Position numbers and translations under genes: made by a program. From positions 1-20,932 of the forward strand of contig CAYSBW010000041.1 in NCBI GenBank assembly GCA_964429485.1: a stretch of 20,932 bases of DNA. Reading direction: 5' to 3'. The stretch comes from JAPLKB01 sp964429485 (GTDB lineage: Bacteria; Desulfobacterota; Syntrophorhabdia; Syntrophorhabdales; Syntrophorhabdaceae). How positions within the stretch are numbered: position 1 is the stretch's first letter; each line of letters starts with the position of its first letter. Positions 15,225 to 20,932 of this stretch are shown in pieces. The notes under the pieces were generated by a model, which had not been told where the DNA came from, did not search any database, and saw only the letters and a program-made list of their open reading frames with translations.

Positions 15225-16976
15225 TTACACCACCACCATTAAAAGATTATCAGGCTCTACAATCTCACCCTCATGAGCACAAATTTCCTTTACTACTCCG
15301 TCATGGGGGCAATTGATGTGTCTCCTCATTTTCATGGCCTCGACTATTGCCACAAGGTCCCCTGCCTTGACTGTGTCGCCGACATTCACTTCAAATGAAA
15401 GCACCAGGCCGGCCATTCCACAAAGCACAGCACCATCAGGCATTTTTTCAGGCTTCTTCGAAGGTTTTGCGCCATCCTGCAGTGCCTGTGCGGAATCTTC
15501 ATTCCCATCCCACAGAGGTGTAATCTTTACATTAAAAACCTCACCATCAACATCCACGCTGAATTCCCTCGGGAAATCCCCGGATACAACACCACCTGTT
15601 GCAGCAGGTTTAGAAGATAGTGCAGTTGTTGCTGTTTTCTTCGCTTCACCACGTTTCATCGGCTGTCCTGGAATGAGTATTTTAAGTAAAAGATCATCAT
15701 CAGACAAATCCTGGCCCACTTCCTGCCGTATCTCCTCAATGGGTTTAAGATACCCGACAGGAGTCCAGTTAAGGAATTCCCTTGTTCTGGGAAGGCTCAT
15801 TATCCTGTCCTTTATATTCTGATCAACAGGCACAACCGGTTCTCCATAGTACCCAAGAACATATTTGATGGCTTCATCGGTAATCTCTTTATAGCGTTCT
15901 CCCAGTACAACATTCTCAACAGCCTGGGCGCCTACAATCTGTGAGTAGGGTGTTGCCATTACAGGATATCCAAAATCCTTTCTTACCAGAACAACTTCTT
16001 CAAGGATTTCCTGAAGACGGTTTTCCATTCCCACTTCCCTGAGCTGGCGGGTGAGATTAGACATCATACCGCCAGGGACCTGATGCTCGTAATGGAAAAG
16101 GTCGTATTCCATTGGCACTCCTATGGGCAACCCCTCTTTTTCAGCAAGTTTTCTAAAATGGTCTGATACTTTGGCAAGGGCATCCTCATCGAGATCCGAA
16201 GTAAAACCAAGACGACGGGCATTTTTAAGAATTGTTTCTGTAGCAGGCAGGGATGTTCCATTGGCAAGAGGTGAAACTGCCGTGTGAAGCGTTGTCACAC
16301 CGGCCTTGATAGCTTCAAGATAACAAAGAGGAGCAAGCCCTGAATTGCAGTGAGAATGAAATTCAATAGGCAGACCATCACAATTTTTCATGACAACCGA
16401 AACCAGTTTTTTTGTATCCTCAGGTGTTATTACGCCTGAGGCATCTTCAATCATGATTCTATCAACACAGTCCTTTACACCTGTAATCAATCTGGTTTTT
16501 TCAGCCCAGTGTTCTTCAGTATGGGCAGGGCTTGAAGTATACATGAGAGCAGGCACGATCTCTGCGCCTTCAGCTTTTGCACGTTCAGCAAAATAACGGA
16601 ATCTTTCCATATTGTCCTGATAGTCACATATCCAGAAACTTTTAATTCCATTTGCTATGGAACGTTTGATCCAAAGAGAAATAATTTCTCTTGGTGTACT
16701 CAAATCAAAGGAGGAAAGGCTTCCTGTCTGATATGAACCTCTGATTGTCGTTTTAGTAATCAAACTTGACAGCAACCTGACCCTTTCCCAGGGATTTTCA
16801 TTCAGATTTCGCACCTGTATGGTAAAGGCCTGACTGCCTACTGTTGCGATGGACCTGTATCCGATCTTATCCATCATCTCAGCAACAGGTGTTATATGTT
16901 CGGTCTTCATTGTGAAACCCCAGAGACTCTGTTGCGCATCCCTTATTGTCTGATCCACAAAATCTATTTTATTCAT
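15225..16976 (-). CDS. Biotin-dependent carboxyltransferase with C-terminal biotin carrier (PycB/OadA-like, altered active site)
   Basis: This 583-residue protein is laid out like pyruvate carboxylase subunit B or oxaloacetate decarboxylase alpha. A TIM-barrel (about 1-290) is followed by a PYC/OADA conserved domain (about 295-440, with HQVPGGMMSNL and ATPYSQIVGAQAV), a linker rich in Ala, Lys and Pro, and a biotinyl domain with EAMKM (biotin Lys549). Such domains move carboxyl from carboxybiotin to a 2-oxoacid. The metal-binding HxH (H207, H209), Arg12, Asp13 and Gln16 are kept. The carbamylated Lys ligand found in IKDMAGLL-type motifs is Glu177 here (IMIEDASGVI), RDAHQS is RDAQQS (Q15), and the substrate-loop RGQN is RGSY (79-82). 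Pyruvate is therefore unlikely as acceptor. First gene of the operon; a GGGAGGG site precedes it at slightly long spacing. Confidence 0.9.
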   Translation of the reverse strand: MNKIDFVDQTIRDAQQSLWGFTMKTEHITPVAEMMDKIGYRSIATVGSQAFTIQVRNLNENPWERVRLLSSLITKTTIRGSYQTGSLSSFDLSTPREIISLWIKRSIANGIKSFWICDYQDNMERFRYFAERAKAEGAEIVPALMYTSSPAHTEEHWAEKTRLITGVKDCVDRIMIEDASGVITPEDTKKLVSVVMKNCDGLPIEFHSHCNSGLAPLCYLEAIKAGVTTLHTAVSPLANGTSLPATETILKNARRLGFTSDLDEDALAKVSDHFRKLAEKEGLPIGVPMEYDLFHYEHQVPGGMMSNLTRQLREVGMENRLQEILEEVVLVRKDFGYPVMATPYSQIVGAQAVENVVLGERYKEITDEAIKYVLGYYGEPVVPVDQNIKDRIMSLPRTREFLNWTPVGYLKPIEEIRQEVGQDLSDDDLLLKILIPGQPMKRGEAKKTATTALSSKPAATGGVVSGDFPREFSVDVDGEVFNVKITPLWDGNEDSAQALQDGAKPSKKPEKMPDGAVLCGMAGLVLSFEVNVGDTVKAGDLVAIVEAMKMRRHINCPHDGVVKEICAHEGEIVEPDNLLMVVV

Positions 16977-17042
16977 TTTTTCTTAACCCTCCCATGGTGG
17001 AATTGCTACTTTTGAATTTTTAAAAAAAATATTTTCAGGAAG

Positions 17043-17063
17043 TTCCGGATTATTAAAACCGGA
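17043..17063 (-). promoter_or_regulatory. Weak hairpin in the operon 5' leader
   Basis: TCCGG (17044-17048) and CCGGA (17059-17063) form a five-bp stem with a ten-base AT-rich loop. It lies in the predicted leader near the operon transcription start. It may be incidental. Confidence 0.25.
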
Positions 17064-17068
17064 GCATG

Positions 17069-17097
17069 TTTATATTTCCTATATTAATTGTATCCAA
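17069..17097 (-). promoter_or_regulatory. Promoter of the large operon
   Basis: On the minus strand, TTGGAT (17097-17092) and TATAAA (17074-17069) are separated by 17 bases. This predicts a transcript start near 17062 and a leader of about 85 bases before ATG 16976. The -35 box is imperfect, as expected for a promoter that needs an activator such as the divergent LysR protein. Confidence 0.5.
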
Positions 17098-17100
17098 TCA

Positions 17101-17120
17101 ATTCAATTTTTCTAATGAAT
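17101..17120. promoter_or_regulatory. Candidate LysR operator (imperfect dyad)
   Basis: ATTCA and TGAAT flank ten AT-rich bases, forming a 20-bp imperfect dyad directly upstream of the operon -35 box, centred near -48. LysR-type regulators usually bind AT-rich dyads in the intergenic region shared with a divergent target promoter. The site is inferred from position and symmetry alone. Confidence 0.35.
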
Positions 17121-17184
17121 TCATAAGCTGGCAAATAATAATCAAGGCAGGAAATGGGTCATAATCAGGAAAGCATAAATTAGA

Positions 17185-17213
17185 TTGACTCTTTGTTTAC
17201 AATAATTTAGAAT
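17185..17213 (+). promoter_or_regulatory. Promoter of the LysR-type regulator
   Basis: TTGACT (17185-17190) and TAGAAT (17208-17213) are separated by exactly 17 bases, a good sigma-70 match. The -10 box ends only ten bases before the ATG at 17224, so the transcript would have little or no leader. Confidence 0.6.
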
Positions 17214-17223
17214 CTCCCGAAGA

Positions 17224-18135
17224 ATGAAGCCACCTCAAGTAAATCTTCAACAGATAATTTCCTTTTACTATGTTGCAAAAGGGAAAAGTTTCAGTGAAGC
17301 TGCGGAAAACATGTTCATTACACAGCCTGCAGTGACCCAGCAGATACGTGCACTGGAGGCTCAATTCGGTGTAAAACTGATAAACATAAAAAAGAAAAGG
17401 GTATATCTCACCAAGGCCGGGGAAAGGTTATACGCCTATGCTGAAGAACTTCTTGACCATTCCCTTATGATAGAAAATTTTTTGAAGAGTTACAGACTGA
17501 ATAACCTCTATATAGGAATTGCAGGCACTTTAATGACCTATCTTATGGGAATCATAGACAGTTTCAAGGAGATTTATCCTTCAGTCCAGGTAACTGTGCG
17601 CGAGGGTCCTTCACGAATACTTGCCCATGAATTGCTTGAATTCAGACATGATATATGCCTCGTAGGTCAGTTGACCAGTGTTAATGAAAAAATCAAAACC
17701 TTTCGCATCCCTAAAGTTGAAAAAATGGTTTTTGTAGCAAGTCCCGAGTATGGAAAAGAAATTGAAATACCCATAAAATGGGATGATTTAGCATGCCTGC
17801 CGCTTATAATCCAGTCTGAGGGATCTGTTGCACATGAAATAATCGCTAATAATTTCAACAGGAGGGGTCTGGATTTCAGGATTGGCGCCCAGGTGGATAA
17901 CATCGAGTGCGCAAAGGCTCTGGCCAAACAAAAAAAAGGGGTAGCCCTGATGTTTCTGCCCAACGTACGGGAAGAACTCGCCCAGGGAACCCTTATGGTA
18001 GTTCCTGTTGAAAATACGGAGATACGCCTCGGAATTGACATTCTTACAAACAAGGAAGCAGCTTCATCGGCAGTAATGAATTCTTTTTTCAATATTATCA
18101 AGGAGCATTTCAATCATGAGCTGTCTGAAAACTGA
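17224..18135 (+). CDS. LysR-type transcriptional regulator
   Basis: This 303-residue regulator has an N-terminal winged helix-turn-helix (about 7-66; SFSEAAENMFITQPAVTQQI holds the recognition region). A linker helix and a two-lobed effector-binding domain of the periplasmic-binding-protein fold follow (from about residue 92, LYIGIAGTLMTYL). The family binds DNA as a tetramer and is usually activated by a pathway metabolite. It is transcribed away from the large operon, with 247 bases between the two starts holding promoters for both. It is therefore the likely activator of the operon, responding to the pathway substrate or a CoA intermediate. No ribosome site is visible before the ATG (only GAAGA) and the promoter is very close, so translation may be leaderless. 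The next in-frame ATG is inside the helix-turn-helix, which supports this start. Confidence 0.92.
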   Translation: MKPPQVNLQQIISFYYVAKGKSFSEAAENMFITQPAVTQQIRALEAQFGVKLINIKKKRVYLTKAGERLYAYAEELLDHSLMIENFLKSYRLNNLYIGIAGTLMTYLMGIIDSFKEIYPSVQVTVREGPSRILAHELLEFRHDICLVGQLTSVNEKIKTFRIPKVEKMVFVASPEYGKEIEIPIKWDDLACLPLIIQSEGSVAHEIIANNFNRRGLDFRIGAQVDNIECAKALAKQKKGVALMFLPNVREELAQGTLMVVPVENTEIRLGIDILTNKEAASSAVMNSFFNIIKEHFNHELSEN

Positions 18136-18210
18136 CAGTTCCACAGAACTAACTTCATCAAGATTATCTTGAAAAAGACACTCCTGAACTGGTATTCTTT
18201 TCTATAATTT

Positions 18211-19524
18211 ATGCAACTATTCAATGACTCTGATTTTCAATTGAAAAATGTGAGGAAACCTCTTGCAGATAGAATGAGGCCAAAAGTCCTTGATGACTTT
18301 GTCGGACAGGAACACATCCTTGGAGAAGGAAAGCTTTTAAGGGTTCTCCTTAAAAAAAAGGATTTACCCTCCCTCGTTCTCTGGGGTCCAAGCGGGGTTG
18401 GAAAAACAACGATAGGCTGGATCATAGGTAAAGAATTAAGCATACCCTTTGTATCTCTAAGCGCGGTAAGCATCGGTATCAGGGAAGTCAAAGAAGCCAT
18501 ACAGAAATCAAAACTTAATAAAATAATTCTCTTCATTGATGAATTTCACAGATTCAATAAACTTCAGCAGGACACCTTTCTCCCTCATGTTGAGAATGGT
18601 GATATCATTCTAATAGGCGCCACAACTGAAAATCCATCTTTTGAAATAATTTCACCTCTTTTGTCCCGGATGAAAGTCCTGACATTAAATCCTCTTACTG
18701 TCCCAGAAATGGTAGTTATCTTAAAAAGAGCCCTGAAGGAAGATGTTGAGTTAAAGAAAGCATCGTGGCAAATAGATGAAAAGATTATGGAAGAGCTTGC
18801 CCTTCTTGCCGACGGTGATGCGAGAAAAGCCCTCAATCTCCTGGAAGTATGCTGCAAAATGGTCGATAAAAACAGAAAAGGCGAATTAATTATCGATCAT
18901 GATATTCTGAAGGAAGCCTATCAGAAAAATATTGTTGTATATGACAAAAAAGGTGAAATGCACTATGATCTTATAAGCGCATTTCATAAAAGCATGAGAG
19001 GTTCAGACCCTGATGCCGCACTCTACTGGCTCGCACGAATGATAGAAGGCGGCGAAGACCCTATCTACATTCTAAGAAGAATGGTGCGTTTTGCCTCCGA
19101 AGACATAGGCAATGCCGATCCTTATGCATTAACACTTACCATATCAGCAACTGAGGCATTTAAACTCATAGGAGCACCCGAAGGTTACCTTGCGATTGCA
19201 CAGGCCTGCATATACCTTTCTCTTTCAGAAAAAAGCAATTCCGTTTACATAGCTTACAAAAGTGCAAGCAAGGATGCGGCCAACCTGCCCGGATATACGG
19301 TTCCTATGCATCTAAGGAATGCACCGACGAGACTCATGGGGGAACTGGGCTATGGCAACAACTATCTCTATCCCCATGATTTTGATAATGGCATTGTCAA
19401 ACAAACCTATTTTCCTGAAGAAATAAAAAACAAAACATATTATCATCCCACAGGAAGGGGTTATGAAAAAAAACTCGAGGATTTTTTGGCCAGAGTAAGG
19501 AAAATTTGTAATAAAAACGGGTAA
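18211..19524 (+). CDS. rarA: Replication-associated recombination protein A (RarA/MgsA)
   Basis: This 437-residue AAA+ ATPase acts at stalled replication forks and interacts with SSB and the clamp loader in known bacteria. Walker A GPSGVGKT is at 59-66, Walker B FIDEFHRFNKLQQD at 108-121, sensor 1 GATTENPSF at 136-144, and an SRM/arginine-finger-type segment at 152-154. The C-terminal oligomerisation part reads LRNAPTRLM...GYGNNYLYPHDF and YYHPTGRGYEKKLEDFL. The family N-terminus (MQLF..., PLADRMRP, FVGQEHILG) starts right at this ATG, although no ribosome site is seen before it. It sits 75 bases after the LysR gene in the same direction. It converges on the SNase-like gene with only five bases between stops and is probably unrelated to the operon. 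Confidence 0.96.
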   Translation: MQLFNDSDFQLKNVRKPLADRMRPKVLDDFVGQEHILGEGKLLRVLLKKKDLPSLVLWGPSGVGKTTIGWIIGKELSIPFVSLSAVSIGIREVKEAIQKSKLNKIILFIDEFHRFNKLQQDTFLPHVENGDIILIGATTENPSFEIISPLLSRMKVLTLNPLTVPEMVVILKRALKEDVELKKASWQIDEKIMEELALLADGDARKALNLLEVCCKMVDKNRKGELIIDHDILKEAYQKNIVVYDKKGEMHYDLISAFHKSMRGSDPDAALYWLARMIEGGEDPIYILRRMVRFASEDIGNADPYALTLTISATEAFKLIGAPEGYLAIAQACIYLSLSEKSNSVYIAYKSASKDAANLPGYTVPMHLRNAPTRLMGELGYGNNYLYPHDFDNGIVKQTYFPEEIKNKTYYHPTGRGYEKKLEDFLARVRKICNKNG

Positions 19525-19529
19525 TATCC

Positions 19530-20186
19530 CTATTCCCACAAACCTCTTTTATGTGCTTTGGCCTCTGCAGTTGCCTTTAACAGCCTGTCATTATATTTTG
19601 TATTATGTGAATTTGCAACAAAATGGGCATGTCCTGTTCTTAGAATTTCTTCATTCAACATTTTTCCATTCGCCAGAAAAACATAAGCAAGAAGTTCTCC
19701 TTGTGAATTTCTTTTCACATTATCCAGTTCAATGCTTATTATATCACCCTTGTTGAGAATATTTTTTATAAATTGTTCAGCTTCTATACCTTTTGAAACA
19801 ATGGTAACAAGATTCTCCATGCTGGCCAGCGCTTCAACTCTGGCTTTTCTGCTAAGTCTGTTCTCAGGGGCATCTACTCCTATGATTCTTATATGTTCAG
19901 GGTTGCTGTTATAAGACGCCACAATAGTGTCACCATTAACCACACGAATAAAAGTCGCACTATGTTTCTCGATCCGGACAGGCTCTTCCGACGGAAAAAT
20001 ATCCTCAACAAAAACAGGGTTGCGTTCGAGCGGATTAGTAAAATCCTCGGACTGACTTGTATTTTCCTTCACCTGAGCCTGATCGTCCTTCATCTCCTGA
20101 ACAGGCTCCAGCGCCACAACAAACTTATTCATTGAAAAAACCGTAAAAAAAAGAACGCAACAAACAATTGATAATACCAGCTTCAT
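19530..20186 (-). CDS. Secreted SNase-like (thermonuclease) protein, possibly catalytically altered
   Basis: This 218-residue protein has a hydrophobic signal segment (about 2-25), a charged low-complexity stretch (27-72) and a staphylococcal-nuclease-like OB-fold (about 76-217). Motifs are VNGDTI (83-88), RIIGVDAPE with Arg100, Asp105 and Glu108 matching R35, D40 and E43 of nuclease, and a C-terminal EAKAHKRGLWE. The second catalytic arginine (R87 of nuclease, in YGRGLAY) is Glu164 here (SQGELLAYVF). It may therefore be a weak nuclease or a nucleic-acid-binding protein of the periplasm or cell surface. The start has an AAGGTGA site. Its stop faces the rarA stop at five bases. A lipoprotein signal is unlikely because the Cys pair at 9-10 does not fit a lipobox. 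Confidence 0.85.
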   Translation of the reverse strand: MKLVLSIVCCVLFFTVFSMNKFVVALEPVQEMKDDQAQVKENTSQSEDFTNPLERNPVFVEDIFPSEEPVRIEKHSATFIRVVNGDTIVASYNSNPEHIRIIGVDAPENRLSRKARVEALASMENLVTIVSKGIEAEQFIKNILNKGDIISIELDNVKRNSQGELLAYVFLANGKMLNEEILRTGHAHFVANSHNTKYNDRLLKATAEAKAHKRGLWE

Positions 20187-20394
20187 TTGAGCTCACCTTG
20201 GCAAACTTATTTTCTATAACTCTGGAATATCAGAGTTTTCCTTCACTTCAAGTTAACACCACTATTATTGCCAGCCAATTTTACAGGAATGAGGATCAGG
20301 ACAATTGCACCACCTTCACCTGCAAGGATCAGGGAAATCAGGTTTTCACCAATAGAACTGCGAGGTATAGTCTGATTAATAAATATTGATTCAG

Positions 20395-20586
20395 TTATTT
20401 CTCTATCATGATCTTTTCCATGATATCTTTATAATGGAGTTTATTTTTCTTGAGCAGCTTGATTTCTATCTCTTCATCATTTGTAAGATAAGGTTTATTC
20501 TGGAGCATCTGCAGCTTTTCATCAAGGGCTTTATGCATGATACGAGCTTCATTGTAGCGCTCTTCCCTGGTTTTGACTTCTTCCAT
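20395..20586 (-). CDS. YdcH/DUF465 family small protein
   Basis: This 63-residue, highly charged, helical protein matches the YdcH/DUF465 pattern. HKALDEKLQMLQNKP lies in the middle, then an acidic turn (LTNDEEIEI), then LLKKNKLHYKDIMEKIM. The family is widespread, forms a helical hairpin or coiled coil, and has no established function. The start is supported by AAAGGAGC seven bases before the ATG. It is a separate small unit next to the SNase-like gene on the same strand, 208 bases upstream of it. Confidence 0.8.
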   Translation of the reverse strand: MEEVKTREERYNEARIMHKALDEKLQMLQNKPYLTNDEEIEIKLLKKNKLHYKDIMEKIMIEK

Positions 20587-20665
20587 TATACAGCTCCTTT
20601 ATAATTTTTAGTTTTATGCTCTAAAAGTTTTATAACCTCTCAGCATAAACAGTTTCACCTGAACC

Positions 20666-20684
20666 TGTGTTGTAATATAACACA
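20666..20684. repeat. Short inverted repeat in the intergenic region
   Basis: TGTGTT (20666-20671) and AACACA (20679-20684) form a perfect six-bp dyad with a seven-base spacer in the divergent region between the DUF465 gene and the GNAT gene. It could be an operator. There is no other support. Confidence 0.25.
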
Positions 20685-20792
20685 TGACAATGGTTTTTTC
20701 AAAAACCAAAAATCTCCCCTTTATCAACTGACAAGAGGCAGCGCCTTACTTAAAATTATTAGTTAAATTATTCACAAAGTAGTCCTGAGTTA

Positions 20793-20821
20793 TTGACATA
20801 AAATTGTTGTTATGTTAATAA
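20793..20821 (+). promoter_or_regulatory. Promoter of the GNAT gene
   Basis: A perfect TTGACA (20793-20798) and a weaker TAATAA (20816-20821) are separated by 17 bases. They lie about 20 bases before the start codon of the acetyltransferase gene at 20842. Confidence 0.5.
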
Positions 20822-20841
20822 AATTACAAGCTGGAGATAGA

Positions 20842-20932
20842 ATGAGTAATTTTTTTGATAAACTGACTGTAAGACAACTAAAAGCTGAAGACCTGGATTA
20901 TATAGTTGATATAGATACAAAGGTTCTCGGTG
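20842..20932 (+). CDS. GNAT-family N-acetyltransferase, N-terminal fragment
   Basis: Only the first 30 codons are inside the window. They read MSNFFDKLTVRQLKAEDLDY followed by IVDIDTKVLG, the first strand and helix of the GNAT fold (VRxLxxxDLxxIVxID). Enzymes of this family acetylate an amine using acetyl-CoA; the substrate cannot be told from this part. A GGAG site lies five bases before the ATG and a TTGACA-type promoter upstream. The gene continues past the window end. Confidence 0.75.
   Translation, partial: MSNFFDKLTVRQLKAEDLDYIVDIDTKVLG

Noticed and set aside
1162..16976. Operon as a standard phenol or acetone carboxylase cluster
   Set aside because: No UbiD-type phenylphosphate carboxylase, no PpsC and no AcxABC-type subunits are encoded here.
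18121..18138. CTGTC/GACAG hairpin at the end of the LysR gene
   Set aside because: Five-bp stem overlapping the stop codon without a T-run; too weak to call a terminator.
18203..18208. Perfect TATAAT just before rarA
   Set aside because: It ends two bases before the family-supported ATG, so it cannot place a transcript start upstream of that codon, and no -35 box is at the right distance.
20218..20237. Hairpin AACTCTG/CAGAGTT upstream of the SNase-like gene
   Set aside because: Seven-bp AT-containing stem with no T-run on the minus strand; not convincing as a terminator or regulator.
20292..20333. Direct repeat AGGATCAGG at 20292-20300 and 20325-20333
   Set aside because: Two short copies only; too little to call a repeat element or operator.
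20246..20393. Open minus-strand stretch of about 47 codons with hydrophobic runs (SLILAGEGGAIVLILIP)
   Set aside because: No start codon or ribosome site; could be the tail of a lost gene, but nothing else supports it.
1..20932. CRISPR arrays, tRNA or rRNA genes, insertion sequences and phage genes
   Set aside because: I saw no regularly spaced repeats, no cloverleaf or rRNA-like sequence and no intact transposase or integrase. The decayed stretch at 1-381 is the only possible mobile remnant and is not identifiable.

Overview
The window looks like a chromosomal contig from an anaerobic Gram-negative bacterium of the Desulfobacterota/Nitrospirota sort. That placement is inferred from gene content only (DUF35-linked thiolases, a phenylphosphate-synthase-like kinase, DUF2284 and YdcH/DUF465 proteins, a type IV pilin) and from moderate-to-low GC judged by eye. 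A run of 10 Ns at 518-527 shows it is a draft assembly.

Layout. Positions 1-427 hold no intact gene, only decayed-looking sequence and the terminator of a type IV pilin gene (428-893, minus). Positions 1105-16976 carry twelve sizeable genes, plus one candidate 27-residue ORF, all on the minus strand, tightly packed, and ended by a strong hairpin at 1109-1142. They read as one operon of about 15.8 kb. In transcription order it encodes: a biotin-dependent carboxyltransferase/biotin carrier, biotin carboxylase, a Tm-1-like UPF0261 protein, two proteins resembling phenylphosphate synthase PpsB and PpsA, an acyl-CoA ligase, an HMG-CoA-synthase-like/DUF35 fusion, an SCP-x-type thiolase, a DUF2284 metal-binding protein, the candidate small ORF, a repeat-built membrane protein, an isochorismatase-like hydrolase and a second, divergent thiolase. 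A LysR-type regulator (17224-18135, plus) is divergent from the first gene, and recognisable promoters lie back to back between them. Downstream are ordinary genes: rarA (plus), a secreted SNase-like protein (minus), a YdcH/DUF465 protein (minus) and the start of a GNAT acetyltransferase (plus, cut by the window end).

How the operon may work (inference). An ATP-dependent PEP-synthase-type phosphotransferase could phosphorylate a ketone enol or phenolic oxygen. The biotin carboxylase/carboxyltransferase pair could carboxylate the activated carbon. The acyl-CoA ligase would make the CoA thioester and the thiolases would cleave the 3-oxoacyl-CoA. Neither a classical acetone carboxylase nor a UbiD-type phenylphosphate carboxylase is present here. 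Several enzymes have altered active sites: the metal-ligand Lys of the carboxyltransferase is Glu, the HMGCS-like domain lacks its Cys and His, and the PpsB-like subunit carries an added four-Cys motif. Together these make the operon a good candidate for an undescribed carboxylation or activation pathway, with the substrate unknown.
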